Shown here piece after piece: positions 7,120-12,484 of a stretch of DNA of 12,484 bases; position 1 is the stretch's first letter, and the number at the start of each line of letters is the position of its first letter. The notes below the pieces were generated by a model that had not been told where the DNA came from, searched no databases, and worked only from the letters and a program-made list of their open reading frames with translations. The position numbers and the translations under genes were made by a program. Source of the stretch: Colivivens sp964537205 (GTDB lineage: Bacteria; Bacteroidota; Bacteroidia; Bacteroidales; Bacteroidaceae); the NCBI GenBank assembly GCA_964537205.1, contig CAZHZH010000080.1, positions 1 through 12,484 of the forward strand. The letters run 5' to 3'.

Positions 7120-8232
7120 ATGTCACGATCGTCATTATCACCGACATTCACTCTTTCCACTAAGGCGGTGAACCTCATTGCCGACATTGCCTCAAAGGCA
7201 GAGTGGTACGCCATACATATGGAGAACTGCGAAGCCCGACGCTTCTGCATGGCTGGCCTTACGAAAACAATTTACGGGAATCTTGCAATTGCCGGAAGCA
7301 CGCTCACTGAAGAGCAGGCCGACGAGGCTGTCAACGGCCGTGAGGTGGTTGCGCCGGTCAATGATATTATGGAGGCGAAGAATGCCGCCGGCGTGTATGA
7401 GGTGTTCACCCAATTCGACCCGTTCAGTGTTGACGACTTGCTGAACGCCCACGGGATGATGATGAAAGGATTGACTAACGAGGTCGGGAAGTTCCGCAAT
7501 TCAGGTGTGGGTGTTTATGTGGGAAGCCAATGCGTGCATTTCGGACCGCCAGCCGACCGCGTGCCTTATCTCATTCAGGACTTGTTCGATTGGTTGCGCA
7601 ATGTGGAGGACAACTTGATCATCCGTGCGTGCGTGTGCCACTATGTACTGGAGTTCATACATCCTTTCACCGACGGGAACGGCCGTATAGGAAGGCTTTG
7701 GCAGTCTTTGATTCTCTCAAAGTATAACAGGATATTTCAATTCATCCCTGTTGAGGCCACCGTGTACTTACACATAAGGGAGTACTTTGACGCAATCAAA
7801 CGCTGCAACGACACGACGGACAGCGGACCGTTCATTGACTTTATGTTTCAAATGATTGTCGATTCGTTGACGGCAAGTCAGGCGGCCTTTATGGAGGAGG
7901 AAGGTAAGAAACAAGGGGGAGGACGTGTCGGAGAACGCGTCGGATGTCATGTCGGAGAAAATGTCGGCGGTGAAAATGCGGACGGCCACGCTAATGAGGG
8001 TGCGGTTGCTGAATCCCCGCATCATGTCCCGCTCGTCCTGACGGCAAGGGAGAAGAAGATCATCGACCTTGTCAAAAAAGACGGTAGTGTCTCCGCGTCC
8101 ATAATGGCGAAGAAGTTCAAAGTGGCTCAGCGCACCATTGAACGCGACATGGAAAAACTTGAGCGGGCCGGGCGCATAAAGCATTATGGTTCGGACAAGG
8201 GCGGCTATTGGGTGGTAAACGCTCCGAATTGA
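7120..8232 (+). CDS. Fic-domain protein (probable AMP transferase) with C-terminal winged helix
   Basis: This 370-residue protein starts 11 bp after rhaM. It has an N-terminal Fic_N-like helical region, a Fic core with the intact catalytic motif HPFTDGNGRIGR (181-192), a glycine-rich linker (about 262-300), and a C-terminal helix-turn-helix (about 306-365, TAREKKIIDLVKKDGSVSASIMAKKF and onward, in two adjoining parts) ending GGYWVV. Fic proteins with this motif usually transfer AMP from ATP to Ser, Thr or Tyr of a target. Relatives carry an inhibitory helix of pattern (S/T)xxxE(G/N), often read as SSLAIEGNTL. Here the matching stretch is NLAIAGSTL (54-62): the inhibitory Glu is Ala58 and the Ser is Asn54. 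The enzyme may therefore be unrestrained or controlled otherwise, for example by the winged helix. Only 31 bp without a clear terminator separate its stop from the converging queA. The target is unknown. Confidence 0.88.
   Translation: MSRSSLSPTFTLSTKAVNLIADIASKAEWYAIHMENCEARRFCMAGLTKTIYGNLAIAGSTLTEEQADEAVNGREVVAPVNDIMEAKNAAGVYEVFTQFDPFSVDDLLNAHGMMMKGLTNEVGKFRNSGVGVYVGSQCVHFGPPADRVPYLIQDLFDWLRNVEDNLIIRACVCHYVLEFIHPFTDGNGRIGRLWQSLILSKYNRIFQFIPVEATVYLHIREYFDAIKRCNDTTDSGPFIDFMFQMIVDSLTASQAAFMEEEGKKQGGGRVGERVGCHVGENVGGENADGHANEGAVAESPHHVPLVLTAREKKIIDLVKKDGSVSASIMAKKFKVAQRTIERDMEKLERAGRIKHYGSDKGGYWVVNAPN
7927..7974 (+). repeat. Four 12-bp repeats encoding VGxx in the Fic linker
   Basis: Units begin at 7927, 7939, 7951 and 7963, each starting GTCGG. 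They encode VGER, VGCH, VGEN and VGGE. The tract joins the Fic core to the winged helix. Such in-frame repeats can change copy number by slippage and so alter linker length without breaking the frame. Confidence 0.65.
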
Positions 8233-8263
8233 CCGTGCTTTTCCATGCAGGCCTCGCGGGCTC

Positions 8264-9487
8264 CTAAGGAATTAGAAGCGAACTGTCTCCGTAGCTCAAG
8301 AAACGGAAATTATGCAGCAGGGCGTAATCATATATCTTGCGCCAGTCGCCATGCACAAACGCCGATACGAGCAGGAGCAGGGTGCTTTGAGGCTGGTGAA
8401 AGTTTGTAACCATCATCCGGACAATGTGGTAGGTGTAGCCTGGAGCTATGATTATCTGGGTGCTGGTGTGCAACGCGGGCAAATTGTGTCGGTCTAAGTA
8501 GTTTAAGATGTTGCGTAGTGCTTCAATTACGCTAAGTCGGTGGGCGTCGGGGTCTTCGTAGGGTTCCCATTGCCGTACATGCAAATCTTCCTCTGACGCG
8601 TCGGGATTGTCTTGTAATTTGCATCCAATATAATACAGGCTTTCCAGCGTGCGCACCGAAGTGGTGCCTACCGCGATCGCGGTCCCTCCATGCTCGATCA
8701 ACTTTTCTATTGTCTGGCGTTTTACGACGATATATTCAGAGTGCATTTCGTGACCCGCAATTTCCTCGCTCTTCACCGGCTTGAACGTACCGGCTCCCAC
8801 ATGCAATGTGAGTTCTTCACGGTCTATGCCGGCGTTGTCGATCGCCTTAAGCACGCGTTCTGTGAAATGAAGTCCGGCAGTAGGCGCGGCGACCGATCCC
8901 TTTATTTTTGAATAAACGGTCTGATAAGTCTGCTTGTCGCTTTCTTGTGTGGCGCGGTTCAAATATGGCGGGATTGGCAATTCGCCGACTGCCTCCAGTA
9001 TGTCTGCGAATGTAATTTCATCGTCGTTCCAGCTGAAAGCCACTTGATGGCTGGTTCCGTGCAAGGCTTTCCGGCTGGCGGACAGTTGCAATGTCTTGCC
9101 CTTTACTTCCACTGTTTTTGCCAGCTCGCCTTCCTTCCATCTTTTCAGATTGCCGATCATGCAATACCAGTCGCAACTTCTTGTGGATTGAAAGTTGAGC
9201 GCGTAATCGTTTGGAACTGCGGGTTCAAGACAAAACACCTCTATAACGGCACCGGTGGCCTTCGTGAAATGCAACCTCGCCTGTATGACCTTCGTATTGT
9301 TGAACACCATCAGTCCGCCTTTCGGCAAGTAGACGGGTAAGGAAGTGAATACGTCCTCGCTCACTACACCTTTATTATATATAAGCAGTTTGCTGCCGTC
9401 TCTTTGAGGCAGTGGAAATTTCGCGATCCGCTCGTCGGGCAGTATGTAATTATAATCCGCTATCTTTATGTTTTTTGTGTCGGTCAT
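8264..9487 (-). CDS. queA: S-adenosylmethionine:tRNA ribosyltransferase-isomerase
   Basis: A 407-residue QueA, longer than the roughly 340-350 residues of the proteobacterial enzyme, as is usual in my knowledge of Bacteroidetes homologues. QueA transfers and isomerises the ribosyl part of S-adenosylmethionine onto 7-aminomethyl-7-deazaguanine at tRNA wobble position 34, forming epoxyqueuosine. Hallmarks are the N-terminal YILPDERIAKFPL, then MVFNNTKVIQARL, PTAGLHFT, LHVGAGTFKPV, GTTSVRTLES, NFHQPQSTLLLLVSAF and the C-terminal FRFLSYGDSSLL. The start codon overlaps the birA stop as ATGA (9484-9487), indicating translational coupling. It is the last gene of the minus-strand cluster and converges on the Fic gene. 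Confidence 0.96.
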   Translation of the reverse strand: MTDTKNIKIADYNYILPDERIAKFPLPQRDGSKLLIYNKGVVSEDVFTSLPVYLPKGGLMVFNNTKVIQARLHFTKATGAVIEVFCLEPAVPNDYALNFQSTRSCDWYCMIGNLKRWKEGELAKTVEVKGKTLQLSASRKALHGTSHQVAFSWNDDEITFADILEAVGELPIPPYLNRATQESDKQTYQTVYSKIKGSVAAPTAGLHFTERVLKAIDNAGIDREELTLHVGAGTFKPVKSEEIAGHEMHSEYIVVKRQTIEKLIEHGGTAIAVGTTSVRTLESLYYIGCKLQDNPDASEEDLHVRQWEPYEDPDAHRLSVIEALRNILNYLDRHNLPALHTSTQIIIAPGYTYHIVRMMVTNFHQPQSTLLLLVSAFVHGDWRKIYDYALLHNFRFLSYGDSSLLIP

Positions 9488-10266
9488 TTTCTCGTTTCGT
9501 TATTCATAAGGAACTTTACTTCCTTAAACTCATATTTCCGGGTGGCTCCGTCCCTGCGCCTAAGGACAAGGTGGCCTGACGGCTCCACGCTTACGATTTC
9601 GGCTTCAAACGGAGCGGCGTTCGGTTCACAGTACCAATGATAAGCCGCCCCGCGGCGGTACAGCTTGTTCATGTATTCTGTGGCAACCTCGTCTTTTCGC
9701 CCTTCCCGTATGGCTTCGTAAAGGTTCTGGAATCTGTTTACGATCTCTTCAAGTACGTCGTCCTTGTTCATCGTGTGTTTGATGATTTGTGCCAGCGATA
9801 CAGGGTTCGGCGCGTCGCTGTGAAACCGCGTCTGGTTTATATTGACTCCCGTACCGACGATGCAGTCGCTCACCTCGTCGCCCTTAAGATTGCATTCAAT
9901 CAGGGTTCCGCTTATTTTCTTGTCTTTCCAGTAAATGTCGTTGGGCCACTTCACTGTAACGTCTTCCGCGCGGGCGTCGCCCTTCTCCGATTTTATTATG
10001 GAAGCCAGGGTGTTCTGTACGGCGAGAGCTATCGCTTGTGAGAGGACGAATTGGCCGGTCGCTTTCAAGAAAGTCGGGTGGCACACTAATGAAAATGTAA
10101 TGTTCCCGCCTCGTTCGCTCTCCCACGAGTTGCCCTGCTGGCCTCGCCCGCCTGTCTGGTAATCTGCGTCGACCACGGTGAAGTCCGAAAGTTCCTCCCC
10201 CTCCTTCAGCAGCTCTTTTGCGTATGAGTTGGTGGAACCTACTTGATATAAATGTATTCTCAACAT
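9484..10266 (-). CDS. birA: Biotin-[acetyl-CoA-carboxylase] ligase (monofunctional BirA)
   Basis: A 260-residue biotin protein ligase. It activates biotin with ATP to biotinyl-AMP and attaches it to a lysine of carboxyl carrier proteins such as that of acetyl-CoA carboxylase. The biotin-binding loop TGGRGQQGNSW (38-48) and KWPNDIYW (106-113) with the conserved lysine are visible, followed by KKISGTLIE and IVGTGVNIN, and a C-terminal beta domain. The protein begins directly at the catalytic domain (MLRIHLYQVGSTNSYAKE), so it lacks the DNA-binding helix-turn-helix of E. coli BirA and should not act as a biotin-operon repressor. It lies 17 bp after tadA and overlaps queA by 4 bp. Confidence 0.95.
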   Translation of the reverse strand: MLRIHLYQVGSTNSYAKELLKEGEELSDFTVVDADYQTGGRGQQGNSWESERGGNITFSLVCHPTFLKATGQFVLSQAIALAVQNTLASIIKSEKGDARAEDVTVKWPNDIYWKDKKISGTLIECNLKGDEVSDCIVGTGVNINQTRFHSDAPNPVSLAQIIKHTMNKDDVLEEIVNRFQNLYEAIREGRKDEVATEYMNKLYRRGAAYHWYCEPNAAPFEAEIVSVEPSGHLVLRRRDGATRKYEFKEVKFLMNNETRK

Positions 10267-10283
10267 TCGGTGTAGCTCCGTAT

Positions 10284-10718
10284 CTATCTTTTTACTTTAA
10301 AGAAATCCTTCATCATCGCGGCGGCCTCGTCGGCGAGAATTCCCGCGGTAACTTGTGTCTTGGGGTGCAACGCGTTCGGTGCGTAGATGTGAAAGCCGCG
10401 CTTGTCGTCGCCCGCGCCATACACCAAGCGTCCCATTTGCGACCATCCGATGGCTCCGGCGCACATGGCGCATGGTTCCAAGGTTACATACAGGGTGCAA
10501 TTATTCAAATATTTTGCGCCTATGTATTCCTCTGCGGCGGTTATGGCCTGCATCTCCGCATGGGCGGTCACGTCGTGCAACGTCTCGGTAAGGTTGTGTC
10601 CCTTCCCGATTATTATTCCATTGGTTACTACGACCGCGCCTACCGGTATTTCGTCTTCTTCCATGGCCCTGCGCGCTTCGCGAATGGCCTCCTTCATGAA
10701 TCTTTCATCGTCGTTCAT
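10284..10718 (-). CDS. tadA: tRNA-specific adenosine deaminase
   Basis: A 144-residue cytidine/deoxycytidylate-deaminase-fold protein matching TadA, which deaminates adenosine 34 of tRNA-Arg(ACG) to inosine. The zinc site is complete: HAE (residues 53-55, with the catalytic Glu) and PCAMC (82-86, two zinc ligands). The N-terminal helix with EIPVGAVVV and the downstream GAGDDKRG also fit TadA better than a guanine or cytosine deaminase. The start at 10718 is fixed by an unusually strong ribosome binding site at 10725-10732. An overlapping ATG four bases upstream is out of frame and yields only a few codons. Confidence 0.93.
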   Translation of the reverse strand: MNDDERFMKEAIREARRAMEEDEIPVGAVVVTNGIIIGKGHNLTETLHDVTAHAEMQAITAAEEYIGAKYLNNCTLYVTLEPCAMCAGAIGWSQMGRLVYGAGDDKRGFHIYAPNALHPKTQVTAGILADEAAAMMKDFFKVKR

Positions 10719-10783
10719 TCATTCACCTCCTTGGGCTCTCTGGGTTCTCTGATTACTCTGAGCGCTTTGATGGCTGTTGCCAT
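10715..10783 (-). CDS. Possible 22-codon upstream ORF coupled to tadA
   Basis: Between pssA and tadA an ATG at 10783 opens a 22-residue frame (begins MATAIKALRV, ends PKEVNE). Its stop TGA (10715-10717) overlaps the tadA start region. It fills most of the 79-bp gap. The peptide matches no family I recognise, and proof of translation is lacking; it may be chance. If translated it would couple with tadA and carry the tadA ribosome binding site within its last codons. Confidence 0.2.
   Translation of the reverse strand: MATAIKALRVIREPREPKEVNE
10725..10732 (-). promoter_or_regulatory. Perfect Shine-Dalgarno site for tadA (AAGGAGGT)
   Basis: On the minus strand AAGGAGGT lies six bases upstream of the tadA ATG at 10718. 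It is the full anti-16S match, which stands out because other genes here, and Bacteroidetes genes generally, have weak or no such sites. Confidence 0.75.
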
Positions 10784-10797
10784 AGGCCGCCCGTCTG

Positions 10798-11394
10798 TTA
10801 CAACTTGATTATTTTGATACCAGTGCAGATTCCCAATAACAGGTAGAAGCCTATGCATCCGGCAAGCCCCCTCGCCAAAGTCTGCCATACGCTCGTACCG
10901 CCCGAACCGCTGATCAAGCATACCGTTATTATAATCGCGCACACGGCAAGGTATACGAAACGCGCCTTGTTGTCCGCCCACGAGAAGTTGTGAAACTTGA
11001 GGGAGAACATCGGAATCTCACACACNNNNNNNNNNNNNNNNNNNNNNNNNNNNNNNNNNNNNNNNNNNNNNNNNNNNNNNNNNNNNNNNNNNNNNNNNNN
11101 NNNNNNNNNNNNNNNNNNNNNNNNNGGGTATCTGACTACGCTGTACAGCGTGAAGATCATGGCTGACGGAGCCACTCCGAACGTAACCACGTCGGCAAGC
11201 GAATCCAATTCCACGCCCATCGGGCCGGATACACCCAACGCTCTGGCCGTCATCCCGTCGAAGAAGTCGAAAAAAGCCCCCAATAATATGAAAAGCAACG
11301 CGGTATAAAAGAAATGATGGAACGCCGCACCTGTGGCTATACAACCGCAAATCAGATTGCAGCATGTTATCATGTTTGGAATATGTTTCTTCAC
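10798..11394 (-). CDS. pssA: CDP-diacylglycerol-serine O-phosphatidyltransferase (interrupted by assembly gap)
   Basis: The enzyme joins CDP-diacylglycerol and serine to make phosphatidylserine at the inner membrane, the substrate of Psd encoded next to it. The complete CDP-alcohol phosphotransferase signature is present: DGMTAR, eight residues, G, three residues, D, three residues, D (59-81, counting from the TTG frame start at 11433). It is surrounded by hydrophobic segments. The C-terminal part includes EIPMFSLKFHNFSWADNKARF, typical of the Bacteroidetes form. I place the start at the GTG at 11394 because the protein then begins VKKHIPNMITCCN, as in homologues; the frame stays open to a TTG at 11433, 2 bp after psd. 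The middle is lost in 100 N (11026-11125). The last base pair before the gap reads CCN, so proline follows VVRY. Confidence 0.9.
   Translation of the reverse strand: MKKHIPNMITCCNLICGCIATGAAFHHFFYTALLFILLGAFFDFFDGMTARALGVSGPMGVELDSLADVVTFGVAPSAMIFTLYSVVRYXXXXXXXXXXXXXXXXXXXXXXXXXXXXXXXXXXVCEIPMFSLKFHNFSWADNKARFVYLAVCAIIITVCLISGSGGTSVWQTLARGLAGCIGFYLLLGICTGIKIIKL
11026..11125. other. Assembly gap of exactly 100 N inside pssA
   Basis: A run of 100 N, a common placeholder length. The pssA frame happens to stay open across it, but PssA proteins of this type usually have about 230-240 residues, whereas this frame gives at most 211 with the gap counted. The real missing stretch is therefore probably longer than 100 bp, perhaps 200-250 bp. 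Confidence 0.97.
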
Positions 11395-11435
11395 CTTGAT
11401 TCTTGTTTTGTTAATGATGTGACACTGTGCCAACG

Positions 11436-12149
11436 CTATTTTAATTTCGCTATTACCGTTTCGTCGCCCACAGTGGCCTGTCCGATCTTCACTTTTATTT
11501 CCGCGTCGAGCGGCAGGTAGAGGTCAACGCGCGAACCGAACTTGATGAAGCCCATGTGGTCGTCGATAAAGCATTCTTGTCCTTCCTCGGAATACGTCAC
11601 GATGCGGCGCGCCAGCGCTCCCGCGATTTGCCGCGCCATTATGTCGATGCCGTGAGGAGTGCGTATCACCACCATCGACCTCTCGTTTTCCTCGCTCGCT
11701 TTCGGCAGGTAGGCCATGTGGAAGTTCCCGTCTTGGTGGTCCACCTTGATCACCGTACCCTCGCAGGGAATCCAATTGGCGTGCACGTTGGTCAGGCTCA
11801 TGAAAATGGAGACCATTTTGCGCTTGTCGTGGAAATATTCGTATTCCTCGACCTCCTCTATGACGACAACGTGACCGTCGCACGGAGCCACCACAGTCTT
11901 GGTCGTCGGACCTTGGAACATGCGGATCGGGCAGCGGAAGAAATTGAACAGTATGCAGTAGATTGCAATAAAGACGAACCCGATTATATAATATACCCAA
12001 CACGGACCCACTTCGTGCTCAATCATGTAAAAGCACCCCCATAGAATCAGCGCGAGTAGTCCGCCCGTAACGAGCAAGGTGTATTTGCCTTCGTCGTGAA
12101 TACGGATTTTGTTTCTGCGTTTATTGTGAATAATTGGTTTCTCTTTCAT
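11436..12149 (-). CDS. psd: Phosphatidylserine decarboxylase proenzyme (short form)
   Basis: The product, 237 residues from this start, decarboxylates phosphatidylserine to phosphatidylethanolamine. It is made as a proenzyme that cleaves itself between Gly205 and Ser206 of IKFGSRVDLYLP, turning the serine into a pyruvoyl group. The supporting Asp (PCDGHV, about D91) and His (TNVHANW, about H123) are present. Two membrane segments lie near residues 24-42 and 52-70. The frame is open to an ATG at 12176, but I prefer 12149 (MKEKPIIHNKR) because a -7 promoter box lies between the two, at 12154-12161, so the longer form would not be transcribed from it. The stop is 41 bp from the preferred pssA GTG and the two genes form one lipid pathway. 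Confidence 0.93.
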   Translation of the reverse strand: MKEKPIIHNKRRNKIRIHDEGKYTLLVTGGLLALILWGCFYMIEHEVGPCWVYYIIGFVFIAIYCILFNFFRCPIRMFQGPTTKTVVAPCDGHVVVIEEVEEYEYFHDKRKMVSIFMSLTNVHANWIPCEGTVIKVDHQDGNFHMAYLPKASEENERSMVVIRTPHGIDIMARQIAGALARRIVTYSEEGQECFIDDHMGFIKFGSRVDLYLPLDAEIKVKIGQATVGDETVIAKLK

Positions 12150-12153
12150 GCTG

Positions 12154-12161
12154 CAAAGATA
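12154..12161 (-). promoter_or_regulatory. -7 promoter box (TATCTTTG) abutting the psd start codon
   Basis: On the minus strand TATCTTTG is an exact TAnnTTTG match ending 4 bases before the ATG at 12149. With the usual few-base spacing, transcription would start at or next to the A of the start codon, giving a leaderless or nearly leaderless mRNA. A TTG at the ideal -33 position is not seen, which lowers confidence. Confidence 0.5.
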
Positions 12162-12189
12162 AACAAAATATGGCAAACGGGGCGCATAA

Positions 12190-12248
12190 CCCGTTAAAAA
12201 AACGGGCGAACAAAAGTTTTCCTCACTTTTTTTGAAAAAAAACGCCCG
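12190..12248. repeat. Two mutually exclusive inverted repeats in the psd/tRNA divergent region
   Basis: CCCGTT (12190-12195) pairs with AACGGG (12201-12206) around five A. CGGGCG (12203-12208), which shares bases with the second arm, pairs with CGCCCG (12243-12248) around a 34-nt A/T-rich loop containing seven T then, after one G, eight A. Both cannot form at once. The region separates psd (leftward) from the tRNA genes (rightward); no gene ends here on either strand, so a plain terminator role is not needed. Confidence 0.45.
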
Positions 12249-12277
12249 ACCATTCTTCGTAAATCAAAAAATCTTAT

Positions 12278-12285
12278 TACCTTTG
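12278..12285 (+). promoter_or_regulatory. -7 promoter box (TACCTTTG) for the tRNA genes
   Basis: TACCTTTG fits TAnnTTTG and lies 35 bp before the tRNA-Gln gene. A partial -33 match (TTCG, 12256-12259) lies 18 bp upstream. Orientation and distance suit transcription of both tRNAs. Confidence 0.6.
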
Positions 12286-12309
12286 CATCCGCATTCGCGA
12301 AGCGGATGC
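12285..12309 (+). repeat. Perfect 8-bp inverted repeat at the tRNA transcription start
   Basis: GCATCCGC (12285-12292) and GCGGATGC (12302-12309) are exact inverted repeats with a 9-base loop that itself contains TTCGCGAA. The left arm begins on the last base of the -7 box, so the repeat spans the expected start site. It could be an operator or a hairpin in the tRNA leader. Confidence 0.55.
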
Positions 12310-12320
12310 TACCAAGGTAT

Positions 12321-12391
12321 TGTTCTATGGTGTAATGGCAGCACTAGGGTTTTTGGTTCCCTCAGTCCAAGTTCGAATCTTGGTAGAACAA
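12321..12391 (+). tRNA. tRNA-Gln (anticodon TTG)
   Basis: A complete 71-nt cloverleaf. The acceptor arms TGTTCTA and TAGAACA pair, with the U1-A72 end typical of tRNA-Gln. The D arm contains GTGTAATGGCAGCAC. The anticodon stem AGGGT/TCCCT has one T-T mismatch next to the loop TTTTGGT, giving anticodon TTG at 12353-12355, which reads CAA and CAG. The T arm is CCAAG-TTCGAAT-CTTGG and the discriminator is A. CCA is not encoded, as is common in Bacteroidetes. Confidence 0.93.
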
Positions 12392-12412
12392 CGCTGAAAT
12401 GCTTTAGGCATC

Positions 12413-12484
12413 GGACTTGTAGCTCAGTCGGTTAGAGCAACAGACTCATAATCTGGAGGTCACAGGTTCAAGCCCTGTCTGGTC
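12413..12484 (+). tRNA. tRNA-Met (anticodon CAT), cut by the window end
   Basis: Begins GGACTTG-TA-GCTC, with a normal D loop (AGTCGGTTAGA), anticodon loop CTCATAA with CAT at 12447-12449, variable loop GAGGTC region, and T arm ACAGG-TTCAAGC-CCTGT. The 3' acceptor CTGGTC stops at the last base of the window, one or two bases short. It resembles elongator tRNA-Met rather than the initiator, which has a mismatched 1-72 pair and a GGG/CCC anticodon stem. A CAT anticodon could also be tRNA-Ile2 (lysidine-modified), which cannot be excluded by eye. It lies 21 bp after tRNA-Gln and is probably cotranscribed. Confidence 0.88.

Noticed and set aside
7120..8232. Fic protein as the toxin of a Fic/antitoxin pair
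   Set aside because: No small antitoxin gene is found upstream or downstream: rhaM precedes it and queA converges on it. The fused winged-helix architecture is typical of stand-alone Fic proteins.
8233..8263. A bidirectional terminator between the converging fic and queA genes
   Set aside because: Only a 3-bp stem and no T-run on either strand; the 31 bp hold nothing I can support.
10715..10981. An 88-codon minus-strand frame upstream of tadA
   Set aside because: Most of it is a shadow of the pssA 3' end in another frame; only the last 22 codons lie outside pssA and are listed separately at low confidence.
11395..11433. TTG start of pssA at 11433
   Set aside because: It leaves 13 extra residues before the conserved VKKHIPN start, with no ribosome site; the GTG at 11394 fits homologues better, though this is not proven.
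12150..12176. N-terminal extension of Psd to the ATG at 12176
   Set aside because: A -7 promoter box lies inside it and the extra residues (MPYFVYLCS) are not expected in the family.

Overview
The window looks like a chromosomal segment of a Bacteroidales bacterium, probably a gut or plant-fibre-associated member of the Bacteroidetes. The evidence is: Bacteroidetes-type -7 promoter boxes (TAnnTTTG) at several sites, mostly weak Shine-Dalgarno signals, a long-form QueA, a secreted C10 (streptopain-like) protease with a YDLSGRRV-type C-terminal tail, a CE12-type rhamnogalacturonan acetylesterase, and a tRNA-Gln with no encoded CCA. The genus cannot be fixed from the sequence alone.

Layout. Positions 1-278 are non-coding: four copies of the palindrome ATATTAATAT spaced exactly 22 bp apart at the window edge, then a -7 box. 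A short secreted protein of unknown function (279-680) and a UvrD/PcrA helicase (686-3067) follow as a likely two-gene unit ending at a weak terminator. A well-formed promoter (about 3133-3163) and a 5'-UTR hairpin start a second plus-strand unit: a two-domain rhamnogalacturonan acetylesterase (3246-4889), a C10 cysteine protease (4903-6825), L-rhamnose mutarotase rhaM (6791-7108, overlapping the protease by 35 bp) and a Fic-domain protein with a C-terminal winged helix (7120-8232). The esterase removes acetyl groups from the rhamnose-containing pectin backbone, and RhaM interconverts anomers of the released rhamnose, so these two fit one pathway. The protease and Fic protein are unexpected companions.

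From 8264 the strand switches. A converging minus-strand housekeeping cluster reads, in transcription order, psd - pssA - tadA - birA - queA. Psd and PssA make phosphatidylethanolamine, TadA and QueA modify tRNA wobble positions, and BirA attaches biotin. The cluster appears to start from a -7 box only four bases before the likely psd start codon, suggesting a leaderless mRNA. pssA is interrupted by exactly 100 N, an assembly gap that probably understates the missing sequence.

The right edge (12278-12484) is a plus-strand tRNA unit: promoter, inverted repeat, tRNA-Gln(TTG), and a tRNA with a CAT anticodon that is cut by the window end.

The strongest leads are a Fic protein whose inhibitory motif has lost its glutamate, the phased 22-bp palindrome array, the gene order acetylesterase-protease-mutarotase-Fic, and the probable leaderless psd transcript. 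I saw no CRISPR array, insertion sequence or complete defence system.
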